From Phoronis australis (Eukaryota; Phoronida; Phoronidae): DNA of 64,000 nt. Numbering within the stretch: the first letter of the stretch is position 1; each line of letters opens with the position of its first letter. This document shows, in pieces, positions 10,875-22,711 of this stretch. The stretch spans positions 256,585 through 320,584 of the forward strand of contig NMRA01000268.1 in NCBI GenBank assembly GCA_002633005.1. The letters run 5' to 3'. Position numbers and translations under genes: made by a program. Under the pieces are notes generated by a model. It was not told where the DNA came from. It made no database searches and worked only from the letters and a program-made list of their open reading frames with translations.

Positions 10875-12943
10875 CACAAGTACGGTACACCACAATAGCT
10901 TGCTGACTGAATACTGCTTAGCTTTGCAGTGCTATGCACAAACTGTTTTAACTAATTGCTGTGCCGAGTTTAAATTTTGCCCTGAGGAGTTTGTCTCACT
11001 TGCATTGTTTGAATACCAATGCGAGTATGAAATGTTGGCAGATTTGTCATTCCTGAAACAAATTGGCATATTTTGGAATTCTAATACCAGTTCAAGGCTT
11101 TTATTCCAAAATCTAACTCCCAAACTCCCATTACTAAGCATGTCGACTTCCAGAAACGTGCATAAATTTTGTAATTCCAGTCGAGTTTTGAATTTTTTGT
11201 TCTGGAGAACACTGCTTTATATGTAAACTCATACCAAGTGACATGAGCTTTTCAATCTACCTTTCACCCCTTTTGTTAGTTTGTTTTTCAGTTATCAGGT
11301 AACATGTGGGAAAATCCATTTTTCTATAGGGGTGCTAATTTGCTTTACCTTTTTGTGGTTATTATTAAGTGACATATGTGTTACGAGTGTCAGGGCTAGG
11401 AATTTTCCTCCTATTTGGTTTCAATTTCCCCTTACTTGATTTCTAGTTTCCTCTTTTCTCATCTCTTTTTTGTTATTATTTTAACTTTGTTCTTGCAAAA
11501 ACGTTTATTTCAATTAAATTTTATAACACAAAAAATATTTATATCACACAAGCATATTTAGTTGTGGAATGACATATCACCTGGAAAATTTTCTCCTTGT
11601 TTTTCATTGGTCATTCCAAGCCCTGTGGTGTTTAATGCTGTTATATCTAATGTAATTTCTTCTGTTGTGTTAGATAATGAATATCTGATATGTTCTGGCA
11701 ACAGATATGCCTGGGGAAGTGATGATCTTCCATTGTTTGTTTGTTGTGGATCATTTTTTGCAGTATTCACATCGAAATGGTTTTCATGGTTTTTGCTTTT
11801 ATTTAGTAGAAATGGGCACTTCATTGTAAAAATTGAGTTGTAATATGGGCTCATTAGGGTCAAGTATCAAAATGAAAAAATTTAGTCTGCTATTGGTGTT
11901 GGCACAGTCCATTTTTAACCTTGTCCAATGTGTTCCCAAACACCCCTCTGCCGAGGCAAATGTGGTAACCGAAAGAATAAAGCATAATATAATACTATTA
12001 TAAGTACTTTGACAGACTAATGGATGTGGTCTGAGGTACAGAAGCCTAAATAATTGTTGCTTCAAAGTACATATCACATTCTCACCTGTACTATATACTG
12101 GTTGTCTGGTGCTCCACATTGTGTCAAGGCACTGTAAAAGGACAGAAAGGGTGGGGAATTATATAATCCACTGATGGCCTATTAGTCCTCAATTCATACA
12201 GCACATGGATTAATTATTACACAATGTCTGCCTTGACCATGTAGTGCTGTGGCTACATTTACCAGATTAGTCCACTCGTAGACTGTAGGGGTGAACAGCT
12301 TTTTCTAAAGTTGGGAGTTCAGTGACCAGTTGCCTGAAACAACAATATGGACTCAACTAGTTACTGCGAATTTGTGGGGTTGTGTTGTGAAAACACTGAT
12401 TGTTGTTTTTATGCTGTTGAGTCTAACAACTAAGTAAATTTTTTACTTTGATACTTATCGCAAGTAAAGTCAACGTTGAATTCTCAATATTATTGAAAAT
12501 AAGTAGGAACCAGTTCATACAATGCCCCTAATTTAAGGACTTAGTACCTAATTTTTTTATCCCAATTAAGGGCCCAGTTTTTAATTACATTATTAGAAAT
12601 ATCATTAGTCAAAATACTATGTAAGTAAATAATAAAACAAACATACAAAAGATTTAGGGAACTTACTTGTGTCCCTATTTGGGCTGTTTCATGCAACCAG
12701 GCACAGGGGCATATTAACTGTTCTTGCTTAAATTTCCACAGATTTAGTCACAGCACTTTTCCTCCATTTACAGTACAATGCTTTTCTGGTAACCCTGAAA
12801 CAAAGTGTTCAGTCACAAATTTTTGCATTGTCAAAATCAAGCTTGACCTTTGCCCTAATTGTCCCACACAGCAAACTGAAAGTGCCAACTTGAAACTAGG
12901 CTAAATCAACTTGGGTGGGGTCAAACTACTTTACTGATTCCCA

Positions 12944-12982
12944 GGGGGGGGGGGGACATTATCATGTGTAATGGGGGGGGGG
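12944..12982. repeat. Two poly-G tracts
   Basis: Twelve G at 12944-12955 and ten G at 12973-12982, separated by 17 bases. Two long G-runs so close together could take part in G-quadruplex structure. Confidence 0.85.
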
Positions 12983-13375
12983 ACCATAACTCAAGCTGTT
13001 AAAGATAGAATGCAAAGGGTTCCACATGGTTCTCAAAGATGTCTGCATTGGACTTGAATGATCCTTATATCACTCAATGAAATGAAAATCTGCCACTTAA
13101 AGGATTCTCGGGGATTCTGAGCTAAAGGTAGTCTGGCACTCCTAAGTTGTCATAATTTTTCAATGTTTCAGTGTTTTTGCCTGTAAAAAACTTTTCTGAT
13201 GCCATCGTGGGAAACATTGAATTAATTGAAGAACAGCCATAGTCTATGTTTCCTCGATTTCTTATTTAAAGATGTGACCATACACATTGGCCTTTGTTTA
13301 CAGTTTTGTTACATCTCCCATCTTAGGCATCAACCAATTATCATTGGTGTGGAATGTTGCACTTGATTTAGTAGG

Positions 13376-13394
13376 GTGTGTGTGTGTGTGTGTG
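13376..13394. repeat. GT dinucleotide microsatellite
   Basis: An uninterrupted GT run of about nine to ten units. Confidence 0.95.
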
Positions 13395-15010
13395 CTTTCC
13401 CAGTATTTTGAATTCCCTTTAGTCCATGAATTGACACGTTTCTTTTCAGTATGTGTTGGAAATTTGATTAGACCACAAAAGTAAGGTGGGTTTTGTACAT
13501 CAGATTATATTTCCCTTTCAGTGTATGATTTGTTGAACCATTCTTAGCCATAGGATACCCCATTCCTGGTATTCCTAGATAGCTTATTGCTTATTATCTA
13601 GATTGACCAATGAGAAGTTGGCAATTAGTTTCATTGATAGGGAAGAGTCTATTTGTGAATGGTAGAAGTCGTAATGATTAGTAAATATTTCTTCTATTGT
13701 CCAAAAACCTGTGTTTACTAGTCAATGTCGCCAGTCTTGTATTTAATCTCTCCAATATAAATTGCTCATTAAGGAAATGTATTGATCCTTTCACGACACC
13801 ATCCCATGTGTGTGAAACCTGCACACCCCTGCACATTTAAAGTAAACACCCAGTTTGTGACCTCAGTCAGGGGCAATCCAGCAGCAAGACCCAGTTTCTG
13901 ACATCTCTCTCCTGGATTCCATAGCAACAATAGCACTGTGTTCCAGTTTATGAACCATACCACATCATTTAGTTCTACATAATAAACCTCCAGTCCAGTT
14001 TTTCACCCTAAGCCCTGACTATTGATCAATGAAACTCTCATTGGCCAGCTTCTTGTTGATGGTGTTATGAGTTTTTAACCTCATTCAAGTCACTTAGTTC
14101 TTTTCATCTGCATTTTGAGAAAATAGATGTTTTTATGAACCAGTGAGCACAGTTAATGACACTTGAATAAATGAGAACTTAAATGGCACTGTTGTAAAAT
14201 TTAATTAGATGTTAGATTAGATGTTGAAAGATTGAATGTCTTGGAAGTGATATTTGGGTTAGTAACAGCATACCAGGGTGGAGTTCTTCATGTGTCAGGT
14301 TCTTGTGGCTGTGTTACTTTGGTGTAATACCTTGAATTTGTTTTCTTCTTATCTCTTAACTTATGTATGGAATAGGCAACATTAAAATGATTGAAAATGG
14401 TTGAATACGTGGGACTTAAAGTAAGGTTTTATCCAGCTGCGTGTAATAACGAGATCTGACTGCGTATGTACCGTAGATTATCAATCTTGGTACACAGTGG
14501 CACTTAAACACAGCAAGGGTTACTCATAACTTACAGTCAGGGCCAAAATAGCTGTGAAACAAGAAAATTGATTCAGAATTTGATGCAGCAATGCAGGAAA
14601 TGTTACCTTTTCTTGATATGGAAAAGGTGAAAGGAAATGCTTAAATTTAAGTGTAGTTATTCAATAATTCTTGCATAAGACATTTGTCAGTTGTAGTTAT
14701 CAGTGTGTGAATTTAAGCTAGCTTCACATAAATATGCTACATAATTTTCTTTGGGTAGTAACTATTCTTCTTCAGTGCACATGTGAAGCTGGCCTTTCTA
14801 AATCTGTATGTGGAAGCTGCAAGGCTTACAGCACAAAAGATTTTTTTGTATGCAGAATTGATATATCCAAAGAGAGTGTGCTGTTGAAAAAGTAAAACTG
14901 TCTTACCCTAAGCTATGGTTCCTGAAGTGCCACTGCCATTGTCGTCAGCATTTAGTTTAAAAGGTCCGAAGGTTGTGATCACTGACCTTGACAAGGTGTG
15001 TTGAGATGGT

Positions 15011-15024
15011 GGGGGGGGGGGGNN
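15011..15024. other. Poly-G run ending in an assembly gap (two N)
   Basis: Twelve G followed by NN at 15023-15024. The homopolymer probably defeated base calling; sequence may be missing here. Confidence 0.9.
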
Positions 15025-16382
15025 GGTACTCTACTGTAGTTTAATGCAGTTGCAGCTGGTAAGTTAGCATACATACCCATTTAGACTGCAGGTTTTTATG
15101 CCAATGAAACAATACACGAACAGTTGCCATAACCGTCGTTGCAACCGATGTTTTAAAAATTTAGACAAAATTAAAAATCCTGTAGATTTTTGCAGTTTGC
15201 TGCCTGTTGATTTTGGGTAAAAATTCTTCAGTTTCTGGCACAACATAAGTAGCTCTTTAAAGTAGAAAAAATATTCTAAATGGAAGAATTTTTACTTTAG
15301 TCATTGACCTTCTGAGAGTGGATCATCTTCATTACTGTATTGATATTGGTTACGGTGAAGAGAACATTATCGTACAAATGAGAGTGGTTGTGAGGTTACT
15401 GATGGTGTCACCTGAGTTCATGGCATCATCACGATAATGTTATTAATAATTAATCACACATATGTAACAAATTGATACCAGCCCCTGTTGGCACTGACTG
15501 ACACTACACAGTGCAGTATAGTACATGGATCAGCAGCAGTGGCTATGGGATACAGATAACTATCAGAATTATAATTGAACCGTCACGGAGGTCATCTAAT
15601 TTACATATTTTTTGCTATAAATACAGCAAAAAGTGATGGAACTCATAATCCCAGTAGACTCGTATCTCAATGCAAAAGTTTTCCTGTTAAAAATTTGCTT
15701 GCAAAAAATTTTGGGATGATTTCCAGCTGTTTCACGTTGGAATGGTGTCATTGACTTAAAAAATTGGTGTCCGTGAAAAGTAGTTCTCAGTGTGACCTCA
15801 AAAATGAGAGGAGTAAGTAAGCAGACTCCAAGTAAGCATTGTAAAGTCTGAGTGAAAACATCTTCGACTGCAGTGCTGTTCCCACGTGAAAATTGGTTGA
15901 AATATTCTTAGTGTTTTTCAAGCTAATTGTTACTGGGAAAAATGTTTGCGTTAGGACATAGCTTTGCTGGTATTGGGATATTCAATTAAATAAGTGATGT
16001 TATCAGTCTCATAGATGTATGATGGGGATTTCCAAAGCCTGTCGACGGCTACAGAGCTTGCTGGAGATTCTGGATTGCTTGGGTACACAAGAGATTAATG
16101 TAAATAGTTCCTTTAAAAATATTCTTGCAAAATTTCGGAGATTCATAAGAATGCTACTTGTGCTGTATCTGAGGTCCATAACTGACAGTCTCCAGCTAGC
16201 TGTCTTTGATATAAAAGGCACTGTTCTGTAGCATCTAAAGTTTCTGTCTACGTTGTTTGACCATGTGTGCTAAGAAATATTTGGTTTGGTTATACAATAA
16301 CTTTTAAACAGTAATTTCATGCAATGGTGAATGCCTGAGGTAATATCCAAAATTTGTTGATGTCAGTGTGTCGTTGTTGCAG

Positions 16383-16488
16383 GCCCTACGTGTGTCCATG
16401 GAAGAGCAGAGGGCTCGCCAGGAAGCTGAAGCCAGGAAAGTTGCAGAGGAAAGTACCAAGGATGGCACTGCGCTGCCCCCTACTGCAG
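16383..16488 (+). CDS. PSMD4: PSMD4 exon: UIM1 second half
   Basis: Acceptor TTGTTGCAG before 16383 and donor GCAG|GTATGA after 16488. 106 bp, enters in phase 0 and leaves one base over. Encodes [12 protein letters not shown] followed by an Ala/Glu/Lys-rich helix. Confidence 0.93.
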
Positions 16489-18891
16489 GTATGATGTGAA
16501 TTCTTACAATATAATGGGCAAGTGAACTTCATTTTGTCAAATTTTTCAATAGAAAACTTACAAGAATATTTTACATGCTCGGTAGAGTGGCTTGTTGTGT
16601 ACACCTGTTATCAAACAATATTTAGATAGTTTGCTATGTTTACCAACAATTGACAATGATCCTAACCTGGTGGTGCATAAACAGTGAACGTTTATATTGT
16701 CACTCATGGGTAAGTTTTGTAACAACAGTAAATGTGGAACACTGCAAATTCCCTTGAAATCTTTGAATTAGCTAATTGGTACAAAAGAGCCAGCAGATGT
16801 GTGAAAAGCAGACTGGTGGGTCCATGCCTGCCACTGCTAGCACTATGATGGTATGCAGGTAATGCGTACCTTGGAACCATGCCTGTCACTGCTAACACTG
16901 TGATGGTATGCTGGTGATGAGTACCTTGTGCCTGTGAATAGGGTTCTCATAGCAATGTTTGTTGTCAACACCACCACCTTTTGAATTGAACCTCTGACCG
17001 ACTGGTCTTAATTTGCTTCTTACCTTAGTAAAAAGTAAAATGAGTTTAGAAAGAATTGGGAGGACATTCTTGCTTATGACTGAACTCAATCTGCTACCAT
17101 TGTTCGCATTGGTCACTGCATTTTTGCACTAAAAGCTATATGACTGTAAACATTGTGAACTAAGTTCCGTGCCTGAACACTAAGTAAAGTTTGCTGCTTC
17201 GTGATCCTGGGTAGGTATGTGGCTTTATCTTTAACTTGCATTTGTTTTTGTCGTGATCTACAGAGACTAATGAAGAGCAGCTTCTTGAGCAAGCCATGGC
17301 CATGTCAGGGACACCTAGTGGCCAGGATGTGGACTACTCTCTGTTGACTGAGGAACAACAGCTGGCTTTGGCCATGCAGATGTCACTTGCACCTCAGGGT
17401 AATAAGGCCGGCTGTGGTGATATCCTACCACCCAAAAAATCTCATACACATTTTAAATATTTACTACTATTGTGTTTGTTTTATAGATTTGTTTTCATAA
17501 CTAACCAGAAGATAGTAACTTGGGCTGAGTTCCCTAGATGCAAGAATCTCACGAGTAAAGCCAGCGTGCTTTGCTCATAATGCTTGACAATATCTCAGGA
17601 AGGCTTGTCGAGTGATCTTTTGCTTTCTTGAGTGTTAGTACATCTATGGAATGGGGAGTTGAGCAGATGTAACTTGCCTACAAAATTTGCTTATGCAAGA
17701 TAAAAAATTATTGTCAGAGCCAAAAATAGGAAGATTGAGTTAATTAAAGGAACTCCAGATAATATGTTTTTGTAAGCACTGTCTTTGTGTTTTAGGTCAG
17801 TGCTTGCCTCTGAGCAGGCGCAATAAGTCTTCAGGTGTGTTCCATAGTTTTTTGCTAGAAAAGCGAGATCACACAGGGCCATGCAATTTCATTTTAGAAA
17901 CACCTTACGTGTGTACACTAGCTAAATGGATTGCAAAGTTGTTGAGTTATGGGATAACATTCCTGGTTTCTGTTCCATAGCTGTCTCGTGTGTGGGGAAG
18001 GCACCCGTGGATTACTTGTTATAGTCTTAACAAAAGTGTATCGGGAAGCTGGTTCCTGCCATTTATGATAGCATGTGATTTGCTATCAATAGTGAGCTTC
18101 ACACATGGCCTGTGTGAAGATGTAACTAACATGCGAGTGTTTTCTTCTTCAGAGGAAGAGTCACCTGCCCCTATGGAGACAGACGAGTCTACTGACAAGG
18201 TAAGGCATTAGGAGGATAAGGGTCATGAAAAGGTGAATTGGGTCTCTACAGGAACTCTGAGACAATATTCAGTGTTCGGATTGCCTACATGTAAGGCTGT
18301 CAGCTGAACTATCGTTCCCATGAATGTAACAACCAAGGGTTATAGCCCCATATACAGTTTTTTGTACCAAATTTAATGAAGATTGTTTTTGCATTTTTGT
18401 TGACTTTTTATGTTTATCAACTTCTGTGTTCTGCATGTAACAAAAGGAAATTTTTGGTCATGTGGTCAGGTTTTTTTTTTACTGTTGTATGACATTTACT
18501 AAGCACAGTTGTATTGAGACATGGTCTTAATGACAGTTATATGCCATATCCATTCCCATAAGTGTCCATAATCAGAGTTGGATGTTTCACCAGGTACAAC
18601 AAAAATACAGACGTTCAAATGTGAAATTTTGATAATCCATTGACCAGTGTTTAGCTGTATGTATACTGTACTACGTAAATGTGGTCATTTCCTTTAGTGC
18701 ATGTGACATTATTTTTGTCTCAGGTTGATGAGGATTACTCTGAAGTGTTGACAGACCCCGCCTTCTTGGAGAGTGTTCTATCCAACCTGCCGGGCGTGGA
18801 CCCCCAGAGTGATGCCATACGCAATGCCATGGGGTCACTGGCACGTAAGGACGACGATAAACAGGGAAAAAAGGAGGGTGACAAGAAGTAA
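16383..18891 (+). CDS. PSMD4: 26S proteasome regulatory subunit PSMD4/Rpn10 (ubiquitin receptor), last four coding exons
   Basis: Rpn10/PSMD4 sits in the 19S regulatory particle and captures polyubiquitinated substrates through ubiquitin-interacting motifs (UIMs). Four exons with matching phases encode the C-terminal half: 16383-16488, 17264-17398, 18153-18199 and 18724-18891. They give [13 protein letters not shown] (second half of UIM1), then [13 protein letters not shown] (complete UIM2 with the Ala-x-x-x-Ser core), an acidic linker [13 protein letters not shown], and the conserved tail [31 protein letters not shown], ending in a Lys/Asp-rich stretch and TAA. The order and motifs match animal PSMD4. 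The N-terminal VWA domain (about 190 residues in the family) and the start of UIM1 are encoded upstream and were not found in the window. It is convergent with the PANK gene downstream. Confidence 0.95.
16822..16930. repeat. Tandem duplication of about 55 bp in a PSMD4 intron
   Basis: CCATGCCTG(C/T)CACTGCTA, CTATGATGGTATGC and GTACCTTG recur at a spacing of about 55 bp. Two units only. Confidence 0.8.
17264..17398 (+). CDS. PSMD4: PSMD4 exon: UIM2
   Basis: Acceptor GATCTACAG before 17264 and donor CTCAGG|GTAATA after 17398. 135 bp, completes a Glu codon from the preceding exon. Encodes [15 protein letters not shown] and the second [20 protein letters not shown]. Confidence 0.93.
18153..18199 (+). 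CDS. PSMD4: PSMD4 exon: acidic linker
   Basis: Acceptor TTCTTCTTCAG before 18153 and donor GACAAG|GTAAGG after 18199. 47 bp, ends in phase 0. Encodes [16 protein letters not shown], corresponding to the acidic, Met-Glu/Asp-Thr-containing linker between UIM2 and the C-terminal helix in animals. Confidence 0.92.
18724..18891 (+). CDS. PSMD4: PSMD4 terminal coding exon
   Basis: Acceptor TTTTGTCTCAG before 18724. 168 bp including TAA at 18889-18891. Encodes [19 protein letters not shown], then NLPGVDP and IRNAMGSLA, the most conserved part of the PSMD4 C-terminus, and a charged KKEGDKK tail. Confidence 0.95.
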   Translation, partial: VDEDYSEVLTDPAFLESVLSNLPGVDPQSDAIRNAMGSLARKDDDKQGKKEGDKK

Positions 18892-19140
18892 AAGGGAGCG
18901 CCGTATGACCAGAGCCAAGGACATACAGATGGACACGATTGTTCTTTTTGTCTCATTAGTTTCCTTCAGTTAAAATTTGCTCATTTCAATTCTGTTTACT
19001 GTTCTTTGAAGTAGCACAGTAAAGCAGCTATCGGATGAGAGTGCTTGGAAAAAAATGTGAACGTTTTGAGGAATTGTGGTTCTCTGTCAAGTTAAATATG
19101 AACTCATTGTTGTGAATAAATGAAAGGTTAAAGAAAAAAT
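18892..19140 (+). terminator. PSMD4 3' UTR with polyadenylation signal
   Basis: AATAAA at 19115-19120, 224 bp after the stop codon, is the first canonical signal downstream of PSMD4. The transcript would end about 15-25 bp later. A TTTATT at about 19159 is the same signal on the minus strand and could serve the convergent PANK transcript. Confidence 0.7.
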
Positions 19141-22100
19141 GTAATTATGATGAAATCAATGATTTATTTGAATTATGTCATGAAATGAGGCACACACACC
19201 AATCATTTCTTAATTTACAAACATTTGTGAAGCATTGCACACCTAAGAGATATCCCAATATTATTCAACCAACTGATAAACAAATATAACTAAAATTTTC
19301 CCTCTAGTTCTAAAACAATTGTATAAATCATACTTCATGTAGTACAAATTTGATAATAATTAATTTGAAACCATGTATAAATGTAATCCTGCAACCAAAC
19401 ACTTAATTTTTTGTAACTGAAGATGGAAATGCAACGTTAAGTGCAGAAGTATTGAACCTGGACAGGATGATGACTTGTGAAAGTGCCTGGATGTAGTCCA
19501 GTGCTAACAATGAATGCGTACTAAATAATGACACAAGTTATGTTGTACCCAGCACTGATGCACACACATGTCCTAAGTCCAAAACTTGAGATTAAAAAAA
19601 ATAAATTCAAATTAAAGATGGACTTTTTAGGGACAATATTAATGTTTCACAAATAGGTACCAGTAAATTGGCAAACCTAACTGATATATCAAGTCAAGTA
19701 TTCACTGCACCTAGTCGTGGATGGACTAAATCAAAATGTGCTTGTAACAGAAGGCATGCCAAGTTTAACAGTTCTGATGAAATGCCTTGCAATTTTCAAG
19801 TACTTCAAAGATCAAATTTACTCTTAACATAACAATAACACATTCAGCACCAACTTCCCATTGCCAAATTTGAATTAAAATTTTCTTTGTGATGAAGCCT
19901 TTCATAGCATTTAACAAACAACATAATTAACATTGTGAACTGTTTACATATATGCTAAAATCACACCAATTTATGACACCAATAATTGCCATTTCATTTT
20001 CAAATGGTTCTAACAGTTGTGAATACCCACAACTGAAGAAAACATTGTCTAGTCACAGGTATGACTTGAACATGGAAAATCACTTATTTTGGTCCTACAT
20101 ATATTTCATAAACAAAAATGAGAAAATGAAACTACTTGTCGGCCACACAGAGTCCTTAATTGGTAAGACTTTACGGTATCCCCCATATTGGCCGTATATT
20201 TCTAAACTACTTCGTTATCTTGAGTACAGTTGAGCACACAGTGAAACACTGTCATTATGCATATGGGTATGGATTATATACAAGAATGGTAACCAAGATA
20301 AAATTACAAAAAAAGACTACATTTCGGTACTGGACCAAACGTGTGCTGCTATGATCCAATGGAAAAATAAGGTTGACAATGTTGCAAAGTACAGGTTCCT
20401 ACTATCAAAAATAAAGTGTCAAGTATAATAAATATGTGTATCATAAATTACGTTTGTTACTCTCAGTAAAGATGTAATTTTTAATTGGGAGGATTAAATG
20501 CCAACACTCAACAATTCAACAAATACATGTACCGGTAGTTACATCTTTGGCAGTCTTGAATTTTTCACCAGATTATTTACAGGAATTAGGCAGCAGATCC
20601 TCAGAGAGACAACGCCATGGCTGTGTTATATCAGACCCTATTGGAATATGAGCAGAAAACTTGAGTTGCGAGAACCTATGACATCACCGGAATATTCATG
20701 TGCGTCAAAATCTCAGTAAAAGAAGACAAATTTCACTCCCCACAGTGTGAAGTGTGCATGCTGGGTAGAGTACCTTAAAATTCGATGTACTATATCCCAA
20801 TAAGGTCCCCATCAGTCAAATCAAACTGAGGTGTGATTTCTATAATAACGACCATATGTAATTGTATTACAAGGATATGACAACACTGAAAAAATAACAT
20901 GTCTTTAGCATACTAACCATAAACTCAAGCTGCTACAGACCCACCTTCATCTTTGTCTCAGAAAACTAAAGTTTTGATTTAAGCCATGTACCATTAAGAA
21001 AAAGTTTGAAAACGTTACCATGGTCTCAGTTCATTCCAAGTCCACAAAACACTTCCCAATGGGAGACTGTCAAATAGCAACTTGGCGACTGGTTATGTGG
21101 GGCTGGATACCACCTCTACGAGAACGAGGAGGCATTTTATAAGTTTTGTCTCAAACACATTCCATGTAATCACATACACTGTAAAAAAGTCTTTTCATGA
21201 AGTCAACCTCTTCCCCTATGCCACCCACTGCAAAGACAAAGCAACTTCTGGTTCAACTAGGTGGGCGATATGAGTCACCGGTCTCACGTGATCAACCCCC
21301 AATGCTTCTTGAAAGTTTCCCATTGTCAGAGTAAAGAACCAGCTGGGATCAGTTTTATTGTGGGTAAATGACCTAAATCAAAAGATATTTTCTGTGACAG
21401 AGAGCATGTTCATAGTAGCCCATCAATACAGAACTCATACTGAACAAACCAATGTGGGAATTTTTCCTGCAAACTTTAACAATAGTCATATAAACGTGCA
21501 GAGTGAAAATACAAATACAAATGTCTTGTAGCCACAGCAAGGTGAGTACACCCAGTAGTAGCTCAGATGGTCCTTGCCTAATGTTGTTAGGAACTAGGCA
21601 GTGTTTTTTAGAAAAAGGACATTGCAACTGACATAAATTTCACTATAGTTTGGGTTTATACTTAAACTCTCAATACGTGTCAGCAAAAGTTTTGTGTGAT
21701 ATGATTAACAGAGCTATGACTGGGGCTGTGGTTCATAGACCTAAGACACTCGTGAGAAGAAATGCTCGTGTGATCAAGTGCTTCAGTTGTAACGCATCGT
21801 AGTATCTTGCAGTCTTGCATTTTTGAGTTTCTTGGGTCCACAGAACACAGCCTGGGTGTACAACCTATGGTTAAACAGTCCCCAAGTGAGTCGCTTTGTA
21901 TTCAGGGTTCATGGTACAGGATCTAATTAGTCAGATTATGAGTAATGACATCTGACGTCTGAATGGCACAAATGAAAAAAATGTTGCACACTAACTTGGT
22001 CAATAATATGCTATATCCAAAGTGAACATGGCAATTTACAGTCAATCAGAGGAAAGAAGTATCAGTGGCCGTGTAACATAACATGAACTTGCTTCAGTTT

Positions 22101-22588
22101 ACCATTTAACAGCTTTGTCATGGAATGGTTTAAAAAATTTAAACCCTTGTCTGGAACCTATGACCCTCCTACCAGCCAACAGCGACAAACTACTGACCAA
22201 GTACGCATACTTAGAAAACCCTAAGAGCTTAATCTGCATTCCAGTAAAATCCTGCAGTCAAATATTAAAATCATCTTATTACAAGCAATGACTAGACAAT
22301 CATGAAAAATCATAGTGCTTTTTGCCAAACAAATTTTCCATTTACAAACTTAGGGGCCTTGACTGCAGTGGTTAATATATATCTCTTTGACAGACAAAGG
22401 AAAAACAAGGAATTGTGGGAAATTGCTTTCTTGGCAGCCACTTTTCAGTCACTGGGTGGCAAAAAAGTGGCATTTCCCATATTTCCTCATTGTAGGCGGA
22501 GGTAAGTGGAGGTGGAAAAAAGTCCACTAAACAATGAGAGTAGTTTGTTCTTGTGATAATACACCAGTAGCCTATCATGGCTGCCGGG
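19141..22588 (-). other. Downstream region or long 3' UTR of the PANK gene
   Basis: AT-rich 3.4 kb between the convergent PSMD4 and PANK stop codons, without recognisable exons. Several minus-strand AATAAA signals (TTTATT on the plus strand, for instance near 21353 and 19159) are present, so the real PANK 3' end cannot be fixed. It contains miniature element copy 21057-21325. Confidence 0.5.
21057..21325. mobile_element. Miniature inverted-repeat element family A, copy 1
   Basis: Terminal inverted repeats CAATGGGAGACTGTCAA on the left and CAATGGGAAACTTTCAA (reverse complement) on the right, 17 bp with two mismatches, enclosing 269 bp. The internal segment near 21250-21320, including GATATGAGTCACCGGT and CGTGATCA, is repeated in copy 2 at 24930-25194. 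No coding potential. Confidence 0.75.
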
Positions 22589-22711
22589 TTACATTGATGG
22601 AGGGTCCTCTTGGACTTCTACATAGCCGTTCTTCTCCATTGGAGCAGGATTATGCAGGATGTGGGGAGTCGTCACTAATTCCATTAGGCATCCCATAGCA
22701 CCAAAGTAACC
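22589..22711 (-). CDS. PANK terminal coding exon
   Basis: Acceptor CACTTGTAG before 22711. 123 bp with TAA at 22591-22589. Encodes [13 protein letters not shown], the conserved end of the kinase fold, then the divergent tail [19 protein letters not shown] and a short acidic end. Confidence 0.93.
   Translation of the reverse strand, partial: GYFGAMGCLMELVTTPHILHNPAPMEKNGYVEVQEDPPSM

Larger units (their letters stand above)
10875..16382. other. No exon recognised; upstream side of PSMD4
   Basis: A 5.5-kb AT-rich stretch. The exons for the N-terminal von Willebrand A domain of PSMD4 were expected upstream of 16383 but none could be identified here. Low-complexity tracts are present (12944-12982, 13376-13394, 15011-15022) and an unresolved 2-base gap (15023-15024) shows assembly difficulty. 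Much of this may be a PSMD4 intron. Confidence 0.45.

Noticed and set aside
11556-12119. Two overlapping ~100-codon minus-strand frames
   Set aside because: No recognisable domain, opposite to PSMD4, and no element ends nearby.
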